From contig DAXO01000055.1 of the NCBI GenBank assembly GCA_002506425.1, positions 202 to 8,308 of the forward strand: a DNA stretch of 8,107 nucleotides, written 5' to 3'. Shown piece by piece: positions 1 through 5,578 of the stretch (positions within the stretch are counted from its first letter, which is position 1; each line of letters begins with the position of its first letter). The notes under the pieces were generated by a model. The model was not told the DNA's origin and did no database searches. It saw only the letters and a program-made list of their open reading frames with translations. Source of the stretch: Methanomassiliicoccaceae archaeon UBA480. Lineage in GTDB: Archaea > Thermoplasmatota > Thermoplasmata > Methanomassiliicoccales > Methanomethylophilaceae. Made by a program: the position numbers and the translations under genes.

Positions 1-888
1 GCCTCGAACAAGAACACCCGCAGGATGGAATCTTGTGGCTTCTCCTACCTGACCCGCGTCGACATCAACGCTTCGGATCTCAAGAACATCGACGAGCACT
101 GCTCGGAGTTCGAGTACATAGGAGACGGGATGATGTGCTATACGCATCACTTCACGTCGTCCGGCAGGACGACGTATCTCTTCCTTTCCCGCGATCTCCT
201 GGAGAAGGGGCGTTACAAGAGCAGGGAGAGGCTGAAGAAGGATCTGAAGCGGTACGAGGACGCCAAAGAGGGCAATCTCCGCAGATCCGACTACGTCAAG
301 ATAGCCAAGGTCCCTTGGATAGAGGTAGATGTGAAGCTGACCCTCCAGGAGCAGCTGTTGCCCTATTCGGAAATGGACGTCGAGCGCCTTGTACGCGATC
401 GCATGGGCGTCAAATGCGGATTTTTCAAGCTCGAATCGAACCGCCAATTGACAGCGAAGGAGGCTCTCACCAAATACCGCCGCAGGGCGGGCGTCGAGCA
501 TCTGATCTCATCCCTCAAACGCATAACAGGCATCAAGCCTATCCGCGTGTGGAACAAGGAATCTGTGGACGGCTCGATGACGCTGGCTCTCCTTTCGGAA
601 GCAGCTATTGCGATGGCTCGCCACTGCATGCCTGCGACGGAGGATCCGCCGAAGGAGGTTCCTGAGGGGACCAACGAGGAGGATGTGGAACCGCCCAGGA
701 AGCACAAGCCTTCGACGGAATCCATGGTACGGTCCCTTTCCCAATTGACACTTACCCGGTTCAGGAAGGACAAGGGTCCGTACAATGAGGTTCTGAGCAA
801 CTGGGATGCGATATCGAAGGCGGTTTTCGACGATATCCACCTGCATGAGAGCCCCGAATGGGGCTCTTGCAAGGTAGGATCCTGGTGA
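1..888 (+). CDS. IS1634/IS4-type transposase, C-terminal part (5' end outside window)
   Basis: The frame is open from base 1 and runs to TGA at 886-888, so the ATG at 25 is internal and the gene begins upstream of the window. Counting from that ATG, the segment GFFKLESNRQLTAKEALTKY (residues 132-151) leads into the IS4-family signature Y-x2-R-x3-E-x6-K (Y151, R154, E158, K165), which carries the catalytic Glu of the DDE triad. The adjacent LKRITGIKPIRVWN and the earlier SSGRTTYLFLSRDLL are typical of IS1634-like enzymes with a Transposase_11 domain. The first two catalytic Asp residues must lie upstream. The enzyme would cut and join the ends of its own insertion sequence. No frameshift or internal stop is seen in the visible part. 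The left end and terminal repeats are not in view, so I cannot say whether the element is complete or name its exact IS type. Confidence 0.9.
   Translation, partial: ASNKNTRRMESCGFSYLTRVDINASDLKNIDEHCSEFEYIGDGMMCYTHHFTSSGRTTYLFLSRDLLEKGRYKSRERLKKDLKRYEDAKEGNLRRSDYVKIAKVPWIEVDVKLTLQEQLLPYSEMDVERLVRDRMGVKCGFFKLESNRQLTAKEALTKYRRRAGVEHLISSLKRITGIKPIRVWNKESVDGSMTLALLSEAAIAMARHCMPATEDPPKEVPEGTNEEDVEPPRKHKPSTESMVRSLSQLTLTRFRKDKGPYNEVLSNWDAISKAVFDDIHLHESPEWGSCKVGSW
848..867. repeat. Perfect hairpin inside the 3' end of the transposase gene
   Basis: AGAGCCCC (848-855), loop GAAT, then GGGGCTCT (860-867) form a perfect 8 bp stem about 20 bases before the transposase stop codon. It could be a transcription terminator or attenuator, or a structured subterminal part of the insertion sequence. 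No clear T-run follows, so simple termination is not well supported. Confidence 0.55.
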
Positions 889-997
889 AGGCATCCATCC
901 CCGTCCCTTCAAAGGGCAACTGTCGAATGGCATCCTCAGCGGAAGCTCTGTTTCTCGCGTTGCATCATAATGCGCGCATGTACACGCGCTTATAGGG
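889..997. other. Gene-free transposase downstream region, probable right end of the insertion sequence
   Basis: No ORF or RNA gene is recognised. Without the left end of the element, the terminal inverted repeat cannot be identified. Small dyads occur (CCCTT/AAGGG around 904-915 and GCGCG/CGCGC around 972-989). Composition changes from G+C-rich to AT-richer near 990, where the palindromic repeat array starts. Confidence 0.4.
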
Positions 998-1164
998 AGA
1001 ATCTGTCGAAGTCAGGGTTTTAAGGAGCATTCCTGAAAACCCTTCTTCAGAAAATGAGAGTGTATCATACAGACGAACTCTGTACAATGTTGTAGAGAAA
1101 ACGGTTTCATGACACGATTCTAGATAAAATCCGTCTTTTGAGTAGAAACGATCCGCCAATTAGA
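998..1164. repeat. Repeat unit 0 (degenerate copy)
   Basis: The opening T site is eroded. The G palindrome spans 1015-1042 with perfect 7 bp arms GGGTTTT and AAAACCC around a degraded core. The closing T site TACAATGTTGTA lies at 1083-1094, followed by GAGAAAACGGTTTCATGACAC, which is spacer sequence shared with unit 2. Confidence 0.7.
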
Positions 1165-1350
1165 AGAATACAGAATTGTAGATATTCCTGATTTTCAGGA
1201 ATATTCCTGGTTTACAGGAACGTTCCTGAAGAACATATAGGGATGATGTGCTGGGAACAAGACTTCTATACAATTCTGTAGAGAAGTCTGCTTTCAGGCA
1301 CCATCATCGGAGGGGAATCATTCCCGAAAAGAGCAGATCTTTTGATTTTT
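1165..1350. repeat. Repeat unit 1 (double palindrome)
   Basis: T site TACAGAATTGTA is at 1169-1180. There are two perfect 14 bp palindromes: CAGGAATATTCCTG at 1196-1209 and CAGGAACGTTCCTG at 1215-1228. The closing T site TACAATTCTGTA at 1269-1280 is the exact reverse complement of the opening site. This copy has a duplicated G palindrome and the longest period of the four. Confidence 0.8.
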
Positions 1351-1524
1351 AGAATACAGAATTGTAGACGTTCCTGGTTTTAAGGAACGTTCCTGAAAAC
1401 CATACTTCAAAAGTATAGAGAATGCTGGTTGCATATCTCTATTCAATATTGTAGAGAAAACCGCTTCAAGACACCGTTATCGGAGGGAAAGCGCCTCTAG
1501 GAATGGAATCCCCCCTTGATAATC
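1351..1524. repeat. Repeat unit 2 (best consensus copy)
   Basis: T site TACAGAATTGTA is at 1355-1366. The G palindrome at 1376-1401 pairs at 12 of 13 positions, with arms GGTTTT and AAAACC and a 12 bp core AGGAACGTTCCT. The closing T site TTCAATATTGTA is at 1442-1453 with an 8 bp perfect core CAATATTG. Confidence 0.8.
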
Positions 1525-1632
1525 AGAATACAGAATTGTAGACGTTCCTTGTTTTAAGGAACGTTTCTGAAAACCTTTCTTCAGAAATGAAGAGTAGGAT
1601 GATGGTGTGACTTCTATACAATGTTGTATAGA
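1525..1632. repeat. Repeat unit 3 (ends inside the neighbouring gene)
   Basis: T site TACAGAATTGTA is at 1529-1540 and the G palindrome at about 1550-1575, with small decay. The closing T site sits in a perfect 9+9 bp inverted repeat at 1613-1632 (TCTATACAA, TG, TTGTATAGA). That inverted repeat contains the stop codon and last codons of the leftward gene, so the array and the gene overlap. Confidence 0.8.
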
Positions 1633-2054
1633 GGTTCTATGCCAAGTCGTATCCGAGGAGCAGGCATATACGATCGGAACGGAGGTTCGAGGACGATCCG
1701 CTGCCTGTCGCCGGCCTCCTCCATTCCGGAGCAGTCGCCGATGAGTCTTCCGATCCTTATCATCGGGAAAGGCGAGACGGGCTTTCCGTCCTCACCGCTG
1801 AGCGGCGTCGGTCCGAAGAAGAAGCAGATCGCGTCGGGACCGGGCCAGTATGCTATGTCGCCCACGTCGAAGTCCGTCCTCCGGCCTTCCTTGGGTTTGA
1901 TGGCGTAGAGGGGGCATTCGCAGTAGGCCATCCCCCCGAGCATGTTGACTGTCAGCTCGAGGGGAAGGGAGAGCCAGACGGCATTCGAGATGTCTGAGTC
2001 GTCGAGTTCGGCCGGGAACGTTCCGTTCCTGGTCCTGACGGTCAGCCTGCTCAT
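1614..2054 (-). CDS. Cyclophilin-like fold small protein (TM1367/DUF369 type)
   Basis: The product is 146 aa. The fold is recognised from the central segment DVGDIAYWPGPDAICFFFGP (residues 63-82) followed by TPLS, the early acidic AELDDSDISNAVWLSLPLEL, and IGRLIGDCSGM near 101-111, all typical of the single-domain cyclophilin-like family. Family members lack a known reaction, and prolyl isomerase activity should not be assumed. No signal peptide or membrane segment is seen, so it is probably cytosolic. The start ATG at 2054 was chosen because the family homology begins there and AAGGAG lies 11 bases upstream; the open frame further upstream is only the shadow of ilvC. It lies 23 bases after the ilvC stop, same strand, so probably co-transcribed. 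The family domain seems to end near residue 124. The last 22 or so residues are extra, and the final LYNIV plus stop are encoded by repeat palindrome DNA. Confidence 0.8.
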   Translation of the reverse strand: MSRLTVRTRNGTFPAELDDSDISNAVWLSLPLELTVNMLGGMAYCECPLYAIKPKEGRRTDFDVGDIAYWPGPDAICFFFGPTPLSGEDGKPVSPFPMIRIGRLIGDCSGMEEAGDRQRIVLEPPFRSYMPAPRIRLGIEPLYNIV

Positions 2055-2077
2055 GCGTCGTCCGGCTCCTTGGAGTT

Positions 2078-3064
2078 TCAGTGCTTCCTCTCGAACAGCT
2101 TGCGGATCTCTTTTCCGGTAGCCTCGAGCTGGAGCTTCTTCTCGGCGTCCTCCATCTCGTGGAGGCCCTTGAGTCCGTTCTCGAAGTCGGCCCTCCACTC
2201 GTTCTTGAAGGTGCCGTCGTGGATATCGTTCAGGATGGACTGCATTCCCTCCTTGGACTCGGGGGTGATGACCCTGTCCCTCCTGGTCAGTCCGCCGTAC
2301 TCGGCGGTGTTGGAGACGACGTGCCACATGAGCTCGAAGCCGCCGGCGTAGATCAGGTCGTCGATCAGCTTGGTCTCGTGGAGGACCTCGAAGTATGCCA
2401 TCTCGGGGGGATATCCGTTCTTGGTCAGGGTCTCGAATCCGGCCTTGATCAGAGCGGTCATTCCACCGCACAGGACGGCCTGCTCGCCGAACAGGTCGGT
2501 GTAGGTCTCGTTGTCGAAGGTGGTCTCGAAGACTCCGGCGCGGGTGGATCCCAGGCCTTTGGCGAGCGCGAGGGCGATAGCTTTCGCGTTGCCGGTGTAG
2601 TCCTGGTGGATGCAGATGAGTGCAGGGACACCGAATCCGGCGACGAACTCGTCCCTCTCTTTGTCTCCAGGGGACTTGGGGGCCATCATGATGACGTCCA
2701 CGTCCTCGGGGGGAGCGATGAGCTTGTAGGTGATGTTGAATCCGTGGGCGAACTCGAGGGCGGCTCCCTTCTTGAGGTTGGGGGCGACGAACTCCTTGTA
2801 GATGTCCGGCTGGATCTCGTCGGGGAGCAGAATCATGACAACGTCTGCGCCCTTGACGGCGTCGGCGAACTCGGCGACCTTGAGGCCGTCCTCCTTCGCC
2901 TTGTTCCAGGATTTCCCGTCTTTCCTGACACCGACGGTGACGTCGAGTCCGGAGTCGTGGAAGCAGAGCGCCTGGGCCCTGCCCTGCGCACCGTATCCGA
3001 GAACGGCGATCTTCTTTCCATCGAGGACCTTCAGGTCCGCGTCATGGTCATGGTATAGCTTCAT
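2078..3064 (-). CDS. ilvC: Ketol-acid reductoisomerase, class I (branched-chain amino acid synthesis)
   Basis: The 328 aa product has class I length. It converts 2-acetolactate or 2-aceto-2-hydroxybutyrate to the dihydroxy acid with NAD(P)H and Mg2+, the second common step to valine, isoleucine and leucine. Visible motifs: Rossmann loop GYGAQG (23-28); cofactor loop VRKDGKSW (46-53); FAHGFN with catalytic His107; DLFGEQAVLCGG giving metal ligands Asp190 and Glu194; YFEVLHETKLIDD giving Glu226 and Glu230; Ser251 in VVSNTAEYGG. All key residues are present. ATG 3064 is chosen over an in-frame start 38 codons upstream because the family N-terminus (KLYHDHDADLKVLDGKK) starts there, and AAGGTG ends 6 bases before it. 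ilvB, ilvN and ilvD are not adjacent. It is divergent from marR and followed by a cyclophilin-fold gene. Cofactor preference (NADPH or NADH) cannot be settled by eye. Confidence 0.97.
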   Translation of the reverse strand: MKLYHDHDADLKVLDGKKIAVLGYGAQGRAQALCFHDSGLDVTVGVRKDGKSWNKAKEDGLKVAEFADAVKGADVVMILLPDEIQPDIYKEFVAPNLKKGAALEFAHGFNITYKLIAPPEDVDVIMMAPKSPGDKERDEFVAGFGVPALICIHQDYTGNAKAIALALAKGLGSTRAGVFETTFDNETYTDLFGEQAVLCGGMTALIKAGFETLTKNGYPPEMAYFEVLHETKLIDDLIYAGGFELMWHVVSNTAEYGGLTRRDRVITPESKEGMQSILNDIHDGTFKNEWRADFENGLKGLHEMEDAEKKLQLEATGKEIRKLFERKH

Positions 3065-3070
3065 ATTGCA

Positions 3071-3113
3071 CACCTTGATGGACCACCGATTTCCTATGTC
3101 GTTGATATACTTT
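3071..3113 (-). promoter_or_regulatory. ilvC promoter (TATA box) and ribosome binding site
   Basis: Reading leftward, AAAGTATATC at 3113-3104 is a good archaeal TATA box. A start about 26 bases on (near 3082) would give a leader of some 18 nt holding AAGGTG at 3076-3071, 6 bases from the ATG. The assignment is by spacing only. Confidence 0.5.
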
Positions 3114-3122
3114 GTTCGACTA

Positions 3123-3157
3123 CTCGCAGGCACGCGCGAGGGGTCTGTGATTATATC
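3123..3157 (+). promoter_or_regulatory. marR promoter region with a short dyad
   Basis: GATTATAT at 3149-3156 is a TATA-like element. Transcription would begin about 3180, almost at the first codon, so a leaderless mRNA is likely. Just upstream, CTCGC (3123-3127) and GCGAG (3136-3140) form a 5 bp dyad between the marR and ilvC TATA elements, a weak candidate for a regulator site affecting both. Confidence 0.35.
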
Positions 3158-3180
3158 GGGGTAAGGTTTTCCCGTCATTT

Positions 3181-3648
3181 GTGCAGACTATGGATTCCGA
3201 GCGCAACGAACTGATCGACCTCATGATGGTGTTCCCGCGGAAGATGAGCATGTTCACGCGCGCCGTCGCCTCGAAGTATCTGAAGGATTCCCGCATCAAG
3301 CCGTACCATCTCATGATGATCCACGGCATAGGCTCCGGGGACGGTATTTCCCAGAAGGATCTGGTCGAGATGCTCCCGTTCGACAAGTCGTACATCTCCA
3401 CCGGCGTCAGGGAGCTCATCGACATGGGTCTGGTGTACAACGAGAGCGAGGGCAAGGTCCACAGTCTGAGACTCACAGACATGGGGAGGGATCTGATGGC
3501 TATGGGCGAGATGATGTTCGATCTCATCCAAGGCTCCCTGACCAGCATCCTCGATGCCGAGGAGCGCGAGACGCTCGTGAGACTGATGAAGAAGGTCAAC
3601 GCCCATACGGACGAGCTCATAGAGCAGATGGCGGAGAAGTATAGTTGA
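3181..3648 (+). CDS. MarR-family winged-helix transcriptional regulator
   Basis: The product is 155 aa from GTG 3181 (152 aa from ATG 3190), normal for MarR proteins. Segment ISQKDLVEMLPFDKSYISTG is the helix-turn-helix with the recognition helix DKSYISTGVRELIDMGLV; the wing follows as YNESEGKVHSLRLTDMGRDL. Flanking N- and C-terminal helices would form the dimer interface. MarR proteins bind palindromic operators as dimers and usually release DNA on binding a small aromatic ligand or on Cys oxidation; no obvious redox Cys is present here. No good ribosome binding site precedes either start, and the TATA spacing suggests a leaderless message starting near the GTG, which is why I use 3181. The drug exporter lies 186 bases downstream on the same strand, the usual regulator/efflux pair, so that gene and marR itself are the likely targets. 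Confidence 0.92.
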   Translation: MQTMDSERNELIDLMMVFPRKMSMFTRAVASKYLKDSRIKPYHLMMIHGIGSGDGISQKDLVEMLPFDKSYISTGVRELIDMGLVYNESEGKVHSLRLTDMGRDLMAMGEMMFDLIQGSLTSILDAEERETLVRLMKKVNAHTDELIEQMAEKYS

Positions 3649-3659
3649 GTTGTCAACTA
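3642..3659. promoter_or_regulatory. Perfect inverted repeat at the end of marR, candidate MarR operator
   Basis: TAGTTGA, spacer GTTG, TCAACTA: 7 bp arms, perfect, overlapping the marR stop codon. MarR-family operators are dyads of this size, and the GTTGA/TCAAC half-sites resemble those reported for MexR. It lies about 36 bases upstream of the first TATA-like element before the exporter. A weak RNA hairpin ending marR is the alternative. Confidence 0.4.
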
Positions 3660-3695
3660 ACGTCGGACGCTCTCTTTTCGCCGTCTATATTCATA

Positions 3696-3830
3696 GATAT
3701 ATAATGAGGAGGCAGGTTATCCGCTGTTTATCTGCTATTTTGGAAGCCTCCGCGTTCGTGTTTGTTGTATCCCCAACCTTATATAGAGCATCCATATCTG
3801 GCGATTTCTGAACCAATCCCGCGGAGGGAT
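3696..3830 (+). promoter_or_regulatory. Exporter promoter region with two TATA-like elements and RBS
   Basis: GATATATAA (3696-3704) and CTTATATAG (3778-3786) are both TATA-like. The second, with a start near 3808, fits the gene at 3835 best and leaves a leader with GGAGGG just before the TTG codon. Between them GGAGGC (3708-3713) and GCCTCC (3746-3751) can pair across a long loop, and GTTATCCGCT/GTTTATCTGC is a loose direct repeat. Confidence 0.45.
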
Positions 3831-3834
3831 TCTA

Positions 3835-5475
3835 TTGACTGTTGAGCAGATCACCTATGAGAACATAGACCCGAAGGTGCGCAACACCATCATGGCCGGT
3901 CTGTGCGTCGCCATGCTCGCGGCGTGCTTCGACGGAACCATCGTGGGCACCATCGGAACCATAGTCGCCGAGGACCTCGGCGGTCTGGATCTCTACGCAT
4001 GGATGGCGACGGCCTACATGCTGTGCGAGACCATCATGATCCCCATCGCGGGGAAGCTGTCCGATCTGTACGGAAGGAAGCCGCTCTTCCTCATTGGACT
4101 CGGCCTGTTCGTCGGAGGATCCGTCCTTGCGGGTCTTTCGATGAACATGGAGTTCTTCGTATGCTGCCGTGCCATCCAGGGTCTCGGAGGAGGTATCCTC
4201 ATCCCCGTGGCCATGGCAGCTGTCGCGGATCTCTATTCCCCGTCCGACAGGGCCAGGATGCAGGGTATCCTGGGAGCCATATTCGGAGTCGGAAGCGGAA
4301 TCGGGCCCCTCCTCGGAGGATACATCGAGGGAGCCGTGAGCTGGCACTGGTGCTTCTACATCAACGTGCCTCTGGCCATCATCGCCTTCGCGCTCACCAT
4401 CAAGAAGTTCCCCACGCCCATCGACGACGGCGTCAGGCACATCGACTTCAGAGGGATCGGTCTCCTCACCGTGTTCCTCGCAGATATCCTGCTGTTCATC
4501 GAGTTCGGCGGAAGCAAGTTCGATTGGATCAGCCCCGTCTCCGCAGTCATGCTCGTCGTGGCGGCCGTTCTTCTCTTCCTCTTCGTGAAGACCGAGAAGA
4601 AGGCCGTGGAGCCCATCCTGGCGCCTCATCTCATCAGGAACAAGACCGTCATCATGGCGGCCATCTTCATGTTCGTGTTCGGAATCGGGATGATCGGAGC
4701 GATGATGTACACCAACATGTTCGTCATCACCGTCATGGGTCTCGACACTCTCGAGGCCGGAGTCTGGTCGCTCGCGATGGTCGCGGGAATGATGATAACG
4801 TCCATGGCGTCCGGAGCTCTCGTCGAGAAGACCGGATACAAGGTCTGGCTCATAGCGGGTCCGATACTCTCGTTCCTCGGTCTGTACTACCTCTCCGGAA
4901 TGGTCGTGGAGCCGTCGATGATCGTCAACACGACTCTTCCCGAGGGCCAGACGGTTATCGACTACGTGGCCACTCAGGCGGTGGTTCGCGATGCGTACAT
5001 GATGCGCTACCTGGTCGGAATCTTCGTGCTCGGTCTCGGACTGGGATGCATGATGTCCGTCGTCATGACCGCGGTCCAGAACAGCTCCAAGCCGTCCGAG
5101 ATGGGAATGACCACGTCATCCGTCAACCTCCTGAGGTCCATCGGATGCACTATGGGTACCGCCATCTTCTCGCTGGTCATCAACTCCAAGCTGTACGGGG
5201 AGCTCCAGGATAATGTATCCCCCAACGTGTTCCAGCAGATCCTCGATGCGAACGGAGGGGTCATCAACACGGGTATCCTGAACCATATCGAGCAGTTCTA
5301 TGCGGATCTCGGCGGGATCATGACAGCCTTCGCGAACAGCGTGGACTTCTCGTTCATCGCAGGCGGAGTCATCATCCTTCTGCTGGTGATCATCGGTGTC
5401 ATCTTCAAGGCTCAGAAGCCTGATGCCGACGAGGAGTTCGAGGCCGTCAAGAAGGAGATCGAAGGCAAGAGCTGA
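3835..5475 (+). CDS. MFS drug exporter, DHA2 (14-TM EmrB/QacA) type
   Basis: The 546 aa length fits 14-TM DHA2 proton antiporters. Motif order: DGTIVGTIGTIVAEDLGG at 33-50 (D1-like, TM1); GKLSDLYGRKP at 73-83 (motif A, loop 2-3); RAIQGLGGGILIP at 112-124 (motif B, TM4); GAIFGVGSGIGPLLGG at 147-162 (antiporter motif C, TM5). Further hydrophobic stretches follow to a last helix near 506-524 and a charged cytoplasmic tail. A longer external loop lies around 359-386. It would expel a hydrophobic or cationic compound from the cell in exchange for protons; the substrate cannot be read from sequence. The start is TTG at 3835, supported by GGAGGG a few bases upstream; the next in-frame Met (residue 20) would cut into TM1. 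It follows marR, which probably controls it. Confidence 0.93.
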   Translation: MTVEQITYENIDPKVRNTIMAGLCVAMLAACFDGTIVGTIGTIVAEDLGGLDLYAWMATAYMLCETIMIPIAGKLSDLYGRKPLFLIGLGLFVGGSVLAGLSMNMEFFVCCRAIQGLGGGILIPVAMAAVADLYSPSDRARMQGILGAIFGVGSGIGPLLGGYIEGAVSWHWCFYINVPLAIIAFALTIKKFPTPIDDGVRHIDFRGIGLLTVFLADILLFIEFGGSKFDWISPVSAVMLVVAAVLLFLFVKTEKKAVEPILAPHLIRNKTVIMAAIFMFVFGIGMIGAMMYTNMFVITVMGLDTLEAGVWSLAMVAGMMITSMASGALVEKTGYKVWLIAGPILSFLGLYYLSGMVVEPSMIVNTTLPEGQTVIDYVATQAVVRDAYMMRYLVGIFVLGLGLGCMMSVVMTAVQNSSKPSEMGMTTSSVNLLRSIGCTMGTAIFSLVINSKLYGELQDNVSPNVFQQILDANGGVINTGILNHIEQFYADLGGIMTAFANSVDFSFIAGGVIILLLVIIGVIFKAQKPDADEEFEAVKKEIEGKS

Positions 5476-5482
5476 TCCAAAC

Positions 5483-5501
5483 AGGGGCTCCGGCCCCTTT
5501 C
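5483..5501 (+). terminator. Hairpin after the exporter gene
   Basis: AGGGGC (5483-5488), loop TCCG, GCCCCT (5493-5498), then TT, placed 8 bases after the exporter stop. The T-run is short, so it may be an mRNA 3' end stabiliser rather than a strong terminator. Confidence 0.5.
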
Positions 5502-5563
5502 CGCAAACCGCTTATCTTCTGTACAGGATTCCCGGGCATGCTTTCCAAGGGTCGCATCCGCTC

Positions 5564-5577
5564 GAGGAGGCTCCTCC
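5564..5577 (+). promoter_or_regulatory. Shine-Dalgarno of the amidohydrolase, able to pair with its own spacer
   Basis: GAGGAGG at 5564-5570 is 8 bases from ATG 5579, which fixes the start. The spacer itself reads CTCCTCC, so GAGGA can fold back on TCCTC with a GGC loop and hide the ribosome site. A weak TATA-like CTTATCTT at about 5511 is the only promoter candidate upstream. Confidence 0.5.
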
Positions 5578-5578
5578 G

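Larger units (their letters stand above)
998..1632. repeat. Array of four palindromic repeat units, about 170-186 bp period
   Basis: Four related units start at about 998, 1165, 1351 and 1525. The last three open with the identical 18-mer AGAATACAGAATTGTAGA; the first is degenerate. Each unit contains a T site (TACAN4TGTA), then a large G palindrome with core AGGAAnnTTCCT, usually flanked by GGTTTT and AAAACC, then after 81-100 bp a second T site in the inverse orientation, then a less conserved spacer containing a version of GACACCGTTATCGGAGGG. Spacing differs between copies by amounts not divisible by three, and no ORF is conserved across them, so the unit is not coding. The block is AT-richer than its neighbours. 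Possible roles are a protein-binding iteron-like site (replication or partition), tandem small RNAs, or MITE-like debris. Nothing in the sequence decides between these. Confidence 0.85.

Noticed and set aside
965..1159. 64-codon leftward ORF in the repeat array
   Set aside because: It lies wholly in one palindromic unit. Leftward frames in the other units look vaguely alike only because the DNA is repeated; they are broken by stops and unit lengths differ by non-multiples of three, so no coding constraint is visible.
998..1632. CRISPR array
   Set aside because: Only four units, period about 175 bp, repeats much longer than CRISPR repeats, spacers related to one another, and no cas gene in the window.
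2055..2471. Upstream extension of the cyclophilin-like frame into ilvC
   Set aside because: Arg-rich out-of-frame reading of ilvC; family homology and an AAGGAG site support the ATG at 2054.
2081..3058. 325-codon ORF antisense to ilvC
   Set aside because: Produced by strong codon bias of ilvC on the other strand; Leu/Val/Gly-rich, no recognisable domain, whereas ilvC has every catalytic motif.
3832..4629. 265-codon acidic ORF antisense to the exporter
   Set aside because: Shadow frame rich in Asp/Glu/His with no domain; no promoter or ribosome site.
3903..5213. 436-codon Arg/His-rich ORF in another frame of the exporter gene
   Set aside because: Composition typical of an out-of-frame reading of G+C-rich coding DNA; the exporter frame has all MFS motifs.
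5396..5578. Upstream extension of the amidohydrolase frame
   Set aside because: Runs through the exporter 3' end in another frame; the family N-terminus and the GAGGAGG site place the start at 5579.
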